A stretch of DNA of 64,000 nucleotides, from NCBI GenBank assembly GCA_033002965.1, contig JAURVB010013199.1, positions 1-64,000 of the forward strand, in the 5' to 3' direction. The stretch comes from Piper betle. Lineage: Eukaryota; Streptophyta; Magnoliopsida; Piperales; Piperaceae. The notes under the pieces are model-generated. The model ran no database searches, was not told where the DNA came from, and saw only the letters and a program-made list of their open reading frames with translations. Shown here piece after piece: positions 26,041 through 38,202 of the stretch (position 1 is its first letter; every line of letters starts with the position of its first letter). The translations under genes were made by a program, and so were the position numbers.

Positions 26041-26505
26041 CCCTTGGAAATAGTGACAAAAACTTATTGTACAAATTATAACGCAAGTGTACGTGTAAAA
26101 CCCGTGACTCGAGTCAGGGTTTTATAGTCGTTAGCCAGTCGGTTTGACCGTGGTTCGAGTCGGTTCAACTTTCAAAACAAGTGTGTGGGGCCGAGGCCGA
26201 CCGTGTGCACATGCTATGAGGGTTCATGTATACCCAAGTATCGATGATAGCATCAGATACGCATCAGCAGACTGAGTTATTAGTAGATATGAGAGTATAC
26301 AGTTGATGATTTTATTTTATTTTCATGTTGTGACCGTAGAATTAGTTTAGGCCGAATAATGCATTAGGACGCGTCAGATGGTATTCGGGTGGGTTATTAG
26401 TTATACCGCATGTCATTTGGATGTTGTGGTGTTTTATTTGATTTTATGGGATTTTCCCCAATTTTTTTGGATTTTTCTAGGATTTATTCCGAGTCAGTTA
26501 TCATT

Positions 26506-26532
26506 CTTGACTCGAGCCGGTGTCGAGTCAAG
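26506..26532. repeat. Perfect 10-bp-arm hairpin in LTR
   Basis: CTTGACTCGA (26506-26515) pairs perfectly with TCGAGTCAAG (26523-26532) around the loop GCCGGTG. It is the same position in the LTR as 13937-13963. Confidence 0.85.
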
Positions 26533-27917
26533 TCTTATTTACAACTTTGCCACCGTCCCATACTTCCAATCCTCTTCCCCGACACTTTCCCTTCACCGCC
26601 CAAACCCTAGCCGCCGCCCTGAGATTTTGCCACCGCCGTCGACGCCACCTCGCCGTATATCGATGTCGCCGCCCAGCCCGGCCGTGCCGTCATCTTGCCG
26701 CCTCGACCATGCCCGGCCACAGTCCAGCCGTCGTGACGCTGGAAATCGCCACGATTTCACGGCCGCTCCTGACGTGATTTCACCGCCGTCTACGCCGGAC
26801 CGTCGCCACCGTGACGTTGGAGCTTCTCCCTCGACTTCCCCTACCTTTCCCCCTTGCCTAGTGCCGCCGTCGAGTCCGGCCATGGGTTTGATTGGAGCGA
26901 TTGACCGCCTCGGCCGAACTCAACCTCGTCGCCGGTGGCCATCGCCGCCGCAGCTGCCCTTGTTGTCACCACCATTAGGTCAAGCTCGCCGAGACGGTGC
27001 TAACCCCTATCTCTGATTGCCCCACTGGAGCAGTCGCCGAAAAACCACCGAAACTGCCAGAAAACCACTGGCACAGTCGCCGGAAAACCACAGACTCGCC
27101 TTCACTGCCTTCGTCTGTCGGCACCGATTTTAGCATCGATCGCGAGTTGGTTCTTCCTTCTTTTTTAGAATAATTACATACATGCTATGGTCATGGTAGC
27201 ATATTAGAATTAATTTTATTAACTTCATGATTTTAGTTTAATTAATCGTGATTATGATAAACATGTAATGATTAGCGTAGATTGTGTTGTGTGATGTAAA
27301 TGCTCACTAATGAAATTGTTAGTAAACCATGGAATAGTTAATTAAATGTTTGTTAACTAGTTATTTTATGAATTTGCATGATTTAGGTTTTGCATGCTAG
27401 TATTAAGTTAAACAGATTAAATTGATTAAATCATTGTCACCTAATTAGAATAGGTATGTTTTGAAATTGGAATTAAAAGTGCTAGGTAATAAGTAACATA
27501 TGAAATGATAAAATTATTAACTTGCTTGACAATTAGAGATGTAGGGTAATTGTCGAGATGATTGTCATGTTTGATTAGATTATTGTATGCATGTGGATAT
27601 ATTAGTTATATAGGTGTGCATCATATATGTATGGGCGTTAGTAAATAGTTATGTTCATGTAGGTTTGTTGCAGGAGCTCGCCGTCTAGGCACGAGACTAC
27701 GCTTGGAGCTTCTGACAGGTCCGTTAGGACACGCTTCTCAAGTTTTATCGCTCCACTCTATCGGTGATTTGATTTATTGATTGTAGGACGTGTCAGGTGG
27801 ATGATTTATCGGACCCCACCTAACACGGATCATCTGATCTCCCTTGAGCTTGTTTTCGAAAATAAGATCCACCTCAAGTTGCCTTCGGGCCTATTATAAT
27901 AAATCCCGACCCAGCCC

Positions 27918-27926
27918 TATAAATAG
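27918..27926 (+). promoter_or_regulatory. LTR TATA box
   Basis: TATAAATAG matches the plant TATA consensus and lies at the same LTR position as TATATATATAG at 15327. It is followed by TTTTATCGAGTTTTCAGTGA, the likely start of R. Confidence 0.55.
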
Positions 27927-28813
27927 TTTTATCGAGTTTTCAGTGAGACACGAGAAGATGAGTCAACTGCACGTACCATGAGTGGATGTCGTGACAGTCA
28001 AAGCGGGCTCTGGATTAGTGTCAGCGGACTCTTCCATTCCCGAGGGATCCTGACAACTCCGCGTTTGAGTTCCTCACACCCGAAGGATGTGGAGGTTTAC
28101 GAGTACAGTTTAGTACAGCGCATGTCCGGACTTGTGGTTCAAAGGGTACTAAAGGCGACTGCCTGAGAGTGCTCGGCCTACGTGCTCAAGGCCAGGAATA
28201 ATATGGAGGTTCGGAAAGGGCTTAAGATAAAGTTTTACGTGAAGTACTAAAAAGAAGTGCCGAGAGCGGCACAGTACCAAATAGATCAGGATGTTGTCGA
28301 GTCAGCTGCTCAACGACTCCTTTGTAGTTGCCCTTATGAGAGTTCTTGAGGAAGATATATGATTGTTTGCTTTCCATGAGAGTTTGCTCTCATGTTCCAG
28401 TTTGATATTAGTTATTTCCGGACCAGTGACACCCGTTGCTGACGTTTTTCTACTATATGTAGGTGAGGATGATGAATAGTGTATGCCGACCTTAACGAAT
28501 GAGTAGCGCTTGCATTGCACACACATACGTAGCACCGCGCCTGACTTTTGCGTAAGATATGATGTGGGTTGAATGATGCTTGGTGATATACATGGTTGTG
28601 TACATATGCATGAGCTATGAGACTTGTAGGTCTTTTTCTTAGAAATGTATGAAATTTCTTAGAAATGTTTTGGAAATGTTCTAATGTCCAGGAATGATCA
28701 GCTAGGTTGAGTTGAAAATGAACAAAAACATGATGAGCATGAATTGCAGATGGGCGAGATGTCAATTAAAAAATGTGTGTATGATTTGAATTTTATTGCG
28801 ATATAAATTATTG

Positions 28814-28845
<32 letters not shown>

Positions 28846-29180
28846 TATATTGTACCGTATTTTAAAAGGTCGTCCCCTTATTGCACTTTAGGGGAGACTC
28901 TGTCTGTTTTATTCCAGGTTTTATGAATTTTGTTGCTATTTTAATTATTTTGGTGTGTGGTTATTATCATGACATTCACATAGTATCTTGTTAGGGTTTT
29001 GCATCTCATTCATATATTATTTGCGCATTAGCGGGTTGCTCCATCTTGAGACGTTGAGAGGGTTATGTCGTAGCTGTTTAGGTTTTGGATAGCCAACTTA
29101 ATCGGTTTACGAGTAGTTCGATCCTTTGTAACAGTTCTGGTCCGGGTTGAAAGTAAACTGGATTAGGGTGTTACAGTACG

Positions 29181-31491
29181 TGCCGAATCAAGTAATAAAA
29201 GTAATAAGAAAGTATCGTCCTACTAGGAATTAGTATTAGGAATTCTCAAATATCAAAAGTAATTTAATTAATTATACTTAAATAGAAATGAATTCAAAAA
29301 GTGACTAAAATGTGAATTAAGACTAAACTAATCTAACATTCAATATTCAAGGCAAATATTAACTCCAAGACGACAAACCTAAGATTTTCAATTTCACCTA
29401 GTGCTCTATATGATTAAAGTTATACCTTCTTTGCATGAATTGCACATTTGAATTATTAACCACAAGAATTAATTATTCATGACAATTTCTTGATTAACTA
29501 TAAATTTATCACTTACACCCTACTTCCATATTTCTATGAAATTATGTATCCAAAAGGATACTTTAATTTTTGTCATTAATAGTTACCCAAAATATATGAA
29601 TATATCTCTATCTCACATAAAAATCACCCAAAATAGATGAACAAAGACTATTCTATTAAATGATAAATTTAATCTTTCTATCTTTAGACAAGATCAAATT
29701 TTTAGATCTAATAATAGATGGTCAGTCAAATGATAGCATTAAGAGCAAAATAAAATAGATAATCCAAAAACACAATTACGTGTATAAAAATTAATAAACT
29801 TTATTAATCCATACAATATGTGTCATTAAAAATCATAGAAAAGAATTTACTCCATGAAAGTTTGACGAAACTCAAGAAAAGTATATGTTATATGAAAGAC
29901 GTTATTTAATTACAAAGAAAAATAAATTAAAATAAAGAAAAACTCTTTTTAGGGAAGTGTCTTCTTTTTTCGATCTAAATTCTTTGTCATTCATTCTTAT
30001 CTTTCATGCGGCCACTAGCCGTGAAAAGTTCTCTCCTCTTTTTTTATAAAACCCTAACCATGTTTATAAATGATCCACCCAATATTACAAGTAAGGCTCA
30101 CCAGAATTTCCAAAAATATCGAAAAAAAATCAAATTCCTGCCGCCGACAAGTGAGTGCCCCAAATCCTGGCTCTCAATCGTTGGGTCTTGGTCATAATTT
30201 TTTTTCACCACAGGGCTAGCGCTTGAGCCCAATGCTTGAGCATTAGGTTTGGTTAAAAAACCAAGTTGTGCTTTTGGCTCGAGCTTGTCCGAAATTTGTT
30301 TTGGATCAGCTTCTAACTCTAATATCCTGCTAAACAATGTTAATCATCACTTTTTTCACCAAAATTTCAATGATCGAAACATGACAAAAAATCAATATGA
30401 AAAACAAAAAATAATAACTCTGTTATAGAATTATCACTTGTCTTGTTGATAATCTTATCTATATTTTTATTTTTTTATATCTTTATCGGTGGTTCGTCTA
30501 AAGTGTTAATAGGATGATCATAGTTTCAAAAATCATACCAGGAACCATACCAAATTTTTTTATAGTAGGAGATTTATGTGGTTCAACTAGTTGAATCGAG
30601 TTGAACCATATTACAGGTTTATGTGGTTCAACTAGTTGAATCGAGTTGAACCATATTATAAAATCATAATTAAAATATTATATTTAATATTAAAAATATA
30701 TTTTTTATTAATATTTTACTAAGTATTTATTAAAATACGAGAATTAAAAAAACAAATTTTATAAAAAAATTTATATTAAATATTAAATATTATTTAAAAT
30801 AAAATAAAAGTTTAAATCGTACCTAAATTAAAGGCGTCAACTGCACAGAAGATATAATATTTAATACTAGCAGGATGATCATAACTTGAGCAGTCGACAT
30901 CTACTATTTATTAATAAGAGGAGATTAAATAGTGACCTTAAATTAAAAATAGAAAATTTAACCAATTAAAATATTAAAAATATATAATAAAATTAAATAC
31001 CTTTGGTAGAGGGTTGCATGTAAAATTTTTCTTACTTTAATATTTTTAAAAAATAATAAAATAATTTTTTTATTACAGAAAGTCAAGAATTTGAACCCAA
31101 TTAATTTTAATATCTAACTTCTTATTAACGTCTTTTAATATAGTAAATTTTTTTAAATATAATAAAAAGTAAATAATTATAATATTTTTTATATCAATAA
31201 AGTCAACTGTATTATATTAAATTATTGAAAAAATTAATTATTTATTTGAAATGTATATATATAATTAAAATTTAGGTGACATACACCCCCATCCAAATAA
31301 GACTAAAGAGAGATTTATTGACCGTCTGCCCTTTTATGCCCCTCATAAGTTACTACTAGTTAGTAGTATTTCGTCGCTGCCTCGTAAGGCTATTTTCGTC
31401 ACGTGACAAGTACATCCGACGCGTCGTGGGTCGTCGCCGTGGACGTTTTTGTTTTTTCTTGCGATAGCGTGAAAGCTAAGCGTCGCCGGGA
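29181..31491. other. Remnant gypsy sequence, then AT-rich DNA upstream of IPK2
   Basis: 29181 to about 30000 continues the AT-rich Athila/Tat-like sequence (motif AATCAAGTAATAAAAGTAAT, then AGTATCGTCC). From 30200 to 31300 it is plain AT-rich DNA with one tandem duplication (30573-30659). No gene is visible. 31340-31491 becomes GC-rich and should hold the IPK2 promoter and 5' UTR, but no TATA box was evident. Confidence 0.5.
30573..30659. repeat. Tandem duplication, period 45 bp, each unit with an inverted repeat
   Basis: Two nearly identical copies of TTTATGTGGTTCAACTAGTT plus GAATCGAGTTGAACCATATT lie head to tail. Within each unit TGGTTCAACT and AGTTGAACCA form inverted arms. Confidence 0.85.
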
Positions 31492-32409
31492 ATGGAGTCA
31501 AGCCACTCGACGGAGCCGCCATCGGGGGCGGAAATGTTGAAGCCCCCGGCGCATCAGGTTTCCGGCCACAGGGCGGAGAAAGGGGCGCTTGGCCCTCTCG
31601 TCGACGGCTCCGGCCGCTTCTACAAGCCCTTCCAGAGCGATGACCGCGGCGCCGCCGAGCTCGCCTTCTACACCGCATTCTCCGCAGACTTCAGCGTCCC
31701 CGAACACACCCGACGCTTCTTCCCCGCGTTCCTCGGCACCGTGGTGGTTCCTTCCGGTGCTGGTGACCTCCACCCGCACCTTGTCCTCGAAGACCTCGTC
31801 GCCGGCCTTCACCGGCCGGCTGTTGCTGATGTAAAGATCGGCGCTTGCACCTGGCCGCCGTCGTCGGCTGCTGGTTACTTGTCCAAGTGCCTAAAGAAGG
31901 ACCTGGAGACGACCTCCGCGCGGATCGGTTTCCGGATCTCGGGCTTACAGGTGAGCCTCGCCGGCGACGATGGGGAGAGGCAAGTGTGGAGGCCGGGGAG
32001 GGAGGCGATGAAGCGACTCGCCACGGCCGAGGACGTAGAGCTTATGCTGCGGAAGTTCGTTTCCTCCAATGCCGCCGCTGGTGACGGGCAGGTGCCGGAC
32101 TGCTTATTTGCATCCGCCGTATATGGCGGGTCTGACGGCATCCTTGCGCAGCTGCTAGAGCTCAAGGCCTGGTTCGAGGTCCAAACGAGGTACCACTTCT
32201 ATTCTTCTTCCGTGCTCCTTATGTACGACTTAGTGGAGGATGGGTGCGTCACCGGAGCCGCCCCCGGACGGGTAAAGCTGGTGGATTTTGCTCATGTAGA
32301 AGAAGGGAAGGGCGTGATCGATCACAATTTTCTTGGTGGCCTTTGCTCTCTCATCAAATTCTTAAACGACATCCCTCAACGGGACGAAGACGTTCTAAAT
32401 GGCTCATAA
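31492..32409 (+). CDS. IPK2: Inositol polyphosphate multikinase, intronless
   Basis: A 305-residue kinase of the IPK family. In plants IPK2 phosphorylates inositol trisphosphate and tetrakisphosphates at the 6-/3-/5-positions, feeding inositol phosphate signalling and phytate synthesis in nucleus and cytosol. The PxxxDxKxG signature is present as PAVADVKIG (109-117); further on are SSSVLLMYD (about 240-248) and the metal/ATP-binding VDFAH (264-268). The N-terminal HxxG...FYKPFQ stretch also fits. Length and lack of introns agree with plant IPK2. The ATG at 31492 is the first in frame and precedes an N-terminus of normal length. The gene is GC-rich against AT-rich surroundings, as in many monocot intronless genes. 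It is convergent with the gene ending at 33016. Confidence 0.93.
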   Translation: MESSHSTEPPSGAEMLKPPAHQVSGHRAEKGALGPLVDGSGRFYKPFQSDDRGAAELAFYTAFSADFSVPEHTRRFFPAFLGTVVVPSGAGDLHPHLVLEDLVAGLHRPAVADVKIGACTWPPSSAAGYLSKCLKKDLETTSARIGFRISGLQVSLAGDDGERQVWRPGREAMKRLATAEDVELMLRKFVSSNAAAGDGQVPDCLFASAVYGGSDGILAQLLELKAWFEVQTRYHFYSSSVLLMYDLVEDGCVTGAAPGRVKLVDFAHVEEGKGVIDHNFLGGLCSLIKFLNDIPQRDEDVLNGS

Positions 32410-33015
32410 AAACCAACGTACGCAAACTTGGAGCGGGCTCCGATCAGTCATTCATTGTCTTTAATTGGATTCTGTTTTTTTGTTTTTGGGGGGCGAAATA
32501 ACTCGCTTACAACATGATCACTATGTTGGATGACTTCAAATTGAATTATTTTGAGGTGGTGAAATATGACTTGGAAATGCATTTTGTTTTCTCTCGTACT
32601 ATTTCATATTTATTCATGGAATTATAGTTCTTTACATATAAGTTGAAGATTCAGAATGCTGCATCTTTTCTACCATTTACCCGCACTTTCAAAAATACAG
32701 TCGTAATGGATGCTTAAACTACTTTCCGAGTCGCAGTTGCTTAAAAATTTAGTGACTTGTCAATTTTAATGACTACCAAAGCTGGATAGGATACTGTTTC
32801 GAATTGTAAACCATGTATGTACAATTTATTTTGGTTGAGGCTTGTGCGGACAAAATGGTTTGGAAGTTGCATCTAAAGCAACAGCTTCTTGAAAATGCAA
32901 CCTATATGATATTCATGCAACTATTGTAATTGCCAACGTGGCTGATCCGCTATTTCCAGTTCTAAAATTTCTCCATCATTATTGTAAGATTTCTTACCTT
33001 CTTGGAAATTCATGC
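32410..33015. other. Convergent intergenic region
   Basis: AT-rich 3' flanks of IPK2 (plus) and of the minus-strand gene ending at 33016. No other gene is seen. Confidence 0.5.
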
Positions 33016-33981
33016 TTATGTCGACCCTACAATTTCTTCCCAGCTTATGGAGTCTCCCAAAGTTTCCCTCGTAGCTGTAGAATTCCTCGCATCTCGTTTC
33101 TCCGTAATGCTAGAACCAGCAGATGAAGAAGAAAAGCTTCGTCCGGCATCAGAAATTTGTGTGGCTTGAGCTCTTTTGCTGTGGCCCAGTGTGAGATCGA
33201 TATCGATTTCATGGTCTGTCTCTGTCTGTGACCTCTGATCTCCAGCTTCATCATCTGTTTGCTCCTCAGCTGGCCGTTCCAGATCTATCTTTGTTTGTTT
33301 ATGGATACTTCTTGCATATGTTAGGCCAAGAATGTTAGAGATTCTTTCATGCTGTTCTGCTTCCTTCATCTCTTTCATCAACCGTTTTTGTGTTTGATAC
33401 AGGCGATGAAGATTGTGCAACTGCAGTATTTCATCTCAGCATGTGGCAGCATAAATTATTACTAAAACAGTAGTGGAAACCAATTTGGAACTAGAGTGGT
33501 GGAGAATGAACAGAACACCTGTTGTTTGAAGATTTTTTCATGCATCAGGATCACCTTCTTCGTGGATTCTTTGTTAGGCGGTAGTGGAATATGCCCCATT
33601 GTTTCCCCTAGTCTGGAAAACAGATAAGCCCGAGAGTATGAACTGTCCTCTTGAGGTATTAAAAACTTGGGTCCTGTAAAAGACAGTCACGTTCTATCAT
33701 TTGAAATGTAATGTTACTGTTTTTTATACTTCAAAAGTTTTAAACAGTAACATTAGGGAACTTTCAGAGTAGGAAGAATCACTATAATACAGAAAGAAAG
33801 GCATGAAAATTGAGTATCTTACCTTCCAACTTCTTTATTGAGTCTACCTCTCAAATATGAATCTTTCTGCTGCTCTGCTATGAAAGAGAAATATTGACAC
33901 TTTTCCCGACAAACTCCCTTTGGATGCAACGAAATCCTGGGAACCAATGAAGAACGAAAATCTTCTGACTCGGCAAAGTAT
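33016..33981 (-). CDS. Plant-specific protein with LHNLHRLYQTQ motif, 5' end unresolved
   Basis: Three exons are supported on the minus strand: about 33981-33823, 33612-33519 and 33420-33016 (stop TAA). Canonical GT donors and AG acceptors join them in matching phases (2, then 0). They read RYFAESEDF...REKCQYF, then LPPNKESTKKVILMHEKIF, then LHNLHRLYQTQKRLMKEM. The HExxFxxQ-LHxLHRLYxxQ pattern resembles the N-terminal part of plant DUF863-type proteins, whose function is unknown. The C-terminal half is acidic and Ser-rich and contains IDIDLTLG, reminiscent of EAR-type LxLxL repression motifs. No start codon or first exon could be fixed upstream, so the model is partial. The family assignment is tentative, but the coding status is well supported. 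Confidence 0.7.
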
Positions 33982-36660
33982 CTACTTCAAGGACAGCTCC
34001 CTCTCCACCAAAAAAGACTCGAAAAACCGAATATCAAATGATCTCCTATATTCTATATTGTTTAGCACAGGTCTAGGTGCTTGATAGACGATAAGAACCA
34101 AGAACTAGGACAGGAGCGGCCGATATGGAAGGATGCATCACATGCATCAAAGAAGTATTTACGGCCATGTCACAGATGTCTTACCAAGCAGAGAACTTAA
34201 AGATGGTTGAATAATTTATACAGAATAAAAAAGATGTTGGGAGGAAATATTTTTGGATTGTTTCGCCGTAGTGTAGCGTTTGATGATGGCATAGCCTTAT
34301 GATCACTGCCAGTGGTTCTGTTCAATGAGATTGGCTTGACCACTAATTCTGGTTTTCTGTTTAGATTACTCCGCATTTCATTTATACCATTCCAGTTCTG
34401 ACACGAAGGACGAGTCTCGATCAGTCCGCAGGCAATAATGGTGAAGGATAAAAACCAATTTATATGTCCTCATGTGGATATCGGCAAAGACATGTTACAC
34501 TAAAGAACAAAAAAGGTCCTCGAATTACAGTCCGAGAGTTTTTTACGAAAGCATTTTCTTTTTTGCTTTCTCTATATTGAGTTCATCAGACATTGGACTG
34601 TCGTCATTATACTATAGCGGCTATAATATAAAGCATTATAATTTGCTCATTACTATCAGTATGCTTCTCAAACAGTTTTATGTACATTTTTTTTTATTTT
34701 CTTTTAACAGACAGATCTCATAGCTTAATTTGCAAAGGCAGGTCACCTCTGGTATTCAGTACTGATATAGTGCACATCCATTGAAATGGAATGCATATAT
34801 TTGAACTGTGGAACTGTGGAAGCATATAACAGCTTAAGGTTTTCTCGCACTATCCTTGTTGAGTAGTGGTTTTCCGGATGCAATGTGGCAACTTTCCAAA
34901 ACAGGAGTGAGGAGTGTAATAATCCTTGGTGTTTTTGAGAATGTGATAAATCTCAGGCTCAAGATTCTAAGGAACAAAACTTATTTTCCAGGGTCAATGG
35001 GTGGCACAAATTTGGAACTCCTAATAGATATTCTTTTTGCAAGGCACCAAGTAAAGGAAGCTATCTTGGCCATGGAACTTGGATGTTCAGGGGGAAATGA
35101 TCTTTAATGGTCGTGCTCAGTTTGTGCTCAAGCCGAGGATGAATCTTTGCGTTGACACCGTAAATGTAGCAATGAACGAGATCTGGTTCGAAAGAATTCC
35201 ATCTGACTAATCAGAAATTGTTGAAGACATTACAAAATATCTCAGATGATGTTTCTGCTAATGCAGGAGTTTATACTTGCAAGTTCTTTATCCTCTGATC
35301 ATGACGAGAGAAGAAAGCGAACGATTTATTTAGCTCCGAGATTGATGATGTTCATTGGGCAATCATCGATTTCCTGCCTCATCTCCAATCACTCGACAAC
35401 ATGGCCATTCATATGTAACAACAATAACGGGCTCGAATGTAACTTGTAAGTTAACCTTTCACGACCACTGTAAAATCTGGAGCTTCTAGAGTAGACATGC
35501 CCTTTGATTGTGGGAACTATATATTCTTTCTGCCGCTCACTTTGCTCTTTTAATTTCTTAGGTGACGATGCTCTTTCTCTGACAAATCTTTGTAGTTCGA
35601 AGAGAACAGAGATCCGACCTTTTGCTGTATAATAACGGGCTCTGAAAATGGTTTTTCCGGATAGATGAATGGTAGGGATGTAAATCCTTGGCCTCTTAAG
35701 AGAACTAATCAAAATATTTGTTTTAGAAGAGCACAATAACGCAATAACTTCACTTTCAAGATAAGTTACAACTAATTAGTAGCTGATAACTAATTACATG
35801 ATAAAAGTTCACCAAAACACGTCTTAGCTAAAAAACCAAAAAAATAAAATGAACTGACAGGAACAAAGTCAGACGCTCTTCATATACAAAAGTCTCCTAC
35901 TGACAACTAGTTGACAGCGTATTTAGCCACATCAAGACAAATGTCATATTTTATCATACTTACTCCAAGAGGGGCTTCTGAACTCTGTCGCCTTCTTCAC
36001 TCCAAAAGATCGATTTCTTCTCTGAACATTTTGTTAATTCCTTTCTATCTTGTAATTGTCTGCCACGGTCAAGGGCATTGCGACTCACAAATGGGTGAAA
36101 GATGAATTAAGGTCTCGACTCTCGTAACAAACATATAATCTTGGATGTTATCTACAAACTAAACTAAGATTCATCTTCGTTTGTAATGCGTCACCTATAT
36201 TAAGCTCTCCATGTGAATCAAGAGGTTTCTTTGTAATTATCTATTTGTTAACCAGAAAAAGAAAGAAAAAAGTCCGTACTCTCTGTAACGTGCGCGTTTG
36301 ACCTTTCCATGGTTACTGGTCACCTTATCTGCGCACTAACCAAAATTGCCTCGTCTGTGGCTGCATTCACCAAAGAAATAATTTCGATTTTAAAATCCAT
36401 TTTAAATCGGCAATAATTACCTCTGTCTTGTATTGTCTGACTTATCTAAGCCTTGAGAACAAGATGCTCACCATGTTCCTTCTGACGTGAAATTTGTTTA
36501 TTGAGTGACGGGGGCGGCGGCCATTAAGTTAAGGTGCAAAGTCGACTGGCCATCTTCCTTCTGTGTACATTTGTTTCTTAGCAAATTCAATATCAACATG
36601 GCTATCCGAGGCTCTCTTTAATCCAACTGGCATATGATGGAGGCCAATTATGGAGGGCGA
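33982..36660. other. Intergenic DNA between the minus-strand gene and the peroxidase
   Basis: Probably includes missing 5' exons of the minus-strand gene (33982 to about 34450) and the upstream region of the peroxidase. A plus-strand open frame at 34856-35107 of even composition was examined and not recognised. No transposon ends were identified. Confidence 0.4.
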
Positions 36661-36672
36661 GTCCTCACTCTT

Positions 36673-36678
36673 TATATA
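36673..36678 (+). promoter_or_regulatory. TATA box of the peroxidase gene
   Basis: TATATA within CTTTATATACC, about 125 bp upstream of the peroxidase ATG, a normal distance for a plant promoter with a short 5' leader. Confidence 0.6.
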
Positions 36679-36801
36679 CCACCAGTTCCCATCTAATTTT
36701 CTTATGTGCCTAAAGTAGTTCTCCATCTGCCATATCCATCACAATCTTAATTTTCATTTTTCTTAATTTGTACATTTTCTCATCTTCTTTTCACTGTGGC
36801 G

Positions 36802-38202
36802 ATGGGGGACTTGAGTCGTTTACTGTGTCTAACAATCTTTATGTTCCTAGCAGTCTCTCCTCAACTGGGTTATGCTCAATTGAGGAGGAACTACTACGCT
36901 AGCATCTGCCCCAACGTCGACGTTGAAGGCATCGTGAGAGGCGTCGTCAAGACGAAATTCAATCAGACTTTCGTCACTGCTCCGGCCACCCTCCGTCTCT
37001 TCTTCCATGACTGCTTTGTTCAGGTGTTAACCTGCCTTATGAATTATGCATGCATACCAATTCAGCATTAAAAGTTTAAATTGATGGACTCAATTAATTA
37101 GCTAACCGATATAACTGTTATGATAACTGGGTCACCCAGGGGTGTGATGCTTCGGTCATAGTTGCCTCAGCTGGCAACAACAAGGCGGAGAAAGACCACC
37201 CGGACAACCTCTCCCTCGCCGGCGATGGGTTCGATACGGTGATCAAGGCTAAGAACGCCGTGGAGGCCAAGTGCAGGAACAAGGTCTCATGCGCAGACAT
37301 CCTGGCCATGGCCACCCGGGATGTCATTGCTTTGGTGATTACTTCATCCATCCGCGCGCTAATGACCACCTCATCGTTGGGGTTAAATAATTTATTTATT
37401 TATTTGCATGGCTCTTGTCAATTACTTATTTCTAATTATCAATTGCTACAAATATCTTAAACATTTATGGCCATGGCGACCTCTATATCGTCAGACAGGA
37501 GGACCAGCCTATGCTGTGGAGCTGGGGAGATTGGATGGGTTGAGGTCGAAGGCATCCGACGTTGAAGGAAACCTGCCTAAGCCAACCTTCAACCTCACGC
37601 AGCTCAATTCCATGTTTGCATCCCATAGCCTCACCCAAACTGACGTGATCGCTCTCTCGGGTAACGTAATAATTGAATTAAATCAACAGAGTTCTTGATC
37701 CGCTGATTGGTTGATTATAAGTACACAATGTGGGTGATCATCATCTCCCATGCATGTAACCAATATTTTACTTAATCTGTTCAACGAAAATGCAGCTGCG
37801 CATTCGATCGGCTTCTCTCACTGCGGCAAGTTCTCCGACCGCATCTACAATTTCAACAGCAGGGACAGGGTGGACCCCACCCTGAACAAAGCATATGCGG
37901 CCGAGCTGAAGGCGAAGTGCCCCAGGAATGTGGACCCCAGGATAGCCATCGACATGGACCCCACCACGCCGAGGGCATTCGACAACGTTTACTACAAGAA
38001 CCTTCAACAGGGGAAGGGGCTCTTCACCTCCGATCAGGTCCTCCAGACGGACGCTCGGTCCCGGCCGACCGTCGACCTGTGGGCCAGGAATTCCGCGGCG
38101 TTCCAGCAGGCCTTCGTCACCGCCATGACCAAGCTCGGACGCGTCGGTGTCAAGACAGGCCGGCAAGGCAATATCCGGCGAGACTGTGGCGTCCTCAACT
38201 AA
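36802..38202 (+). CDS. Class III secretory peroxidase, four exons
   Basis: A heme peroxidase of the plant secretory pathway that uses hydrogen peroxide to oxidise phenolics in cell wall or vacuole (lignification, defence). Exons: 36802-37023, 37140-37334, 37495-37660 and 37796-38202, all GT-AG, 329 residues, the usual length. A signal peptide (1-25, cleavage before QLRRNYY) precedes the mature protein. The distal site is LRLFFHDCF with Arg65 and His69, followed across intron 1 by GCDASV. The proximal heme ligand is His197 in AAHSIG. The Cys pattern (CPNV, HDCF, GCDAS, CADIL, HCG, RRDCG) suggests the standard disulfides. The start at 36802 was preferred over an upstream in-frame GTG. The gene is the classic three-intron peroxidase and looks intact. 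The peroxidase subgroup cannot be named. Confidence 0.95.

Larger units (their letters stand above)
26094..29175 (+). mobile_element. Solo LTR of Tekay/Del-like family, 3082 bp, target duplication GTACG
   Basis: Begins TGTAAAACCCGTGACTCGAG, ends ATTAGGGTGTTACA, and is flanked by GTACG at 26089-26093 and 29176-29180. It sits inside the Athila/Tat-type sequence; joining its flanks restores ACGCAAGTGTACGTGCCGAA. It shows the same internal order as other copies: terminal palindrome, hairpin (26506-26532), GC-rich tract, TATA box (27918) and (TA)n at about 28817-28845. The long Pro/Ser/Arg-rich open frame at 26378-27016 lies in the GC-rich tract and has no recognisable domain. Confidence 0.92.

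Noticed and set aside
26378..27016. 212-codon Pro/Ser/Arg-rich open frame
   Set aside because: Lies in the GC-rich tract of a solo LTR. Equivalent tracts in other LTR copies do not keep the frame, so it is compositional.
34856..35107. Possible gene encoding an 83-residue protein
   Set aside because: No recognisable motif, no splice partners, and opposite strand to the nearest gene.
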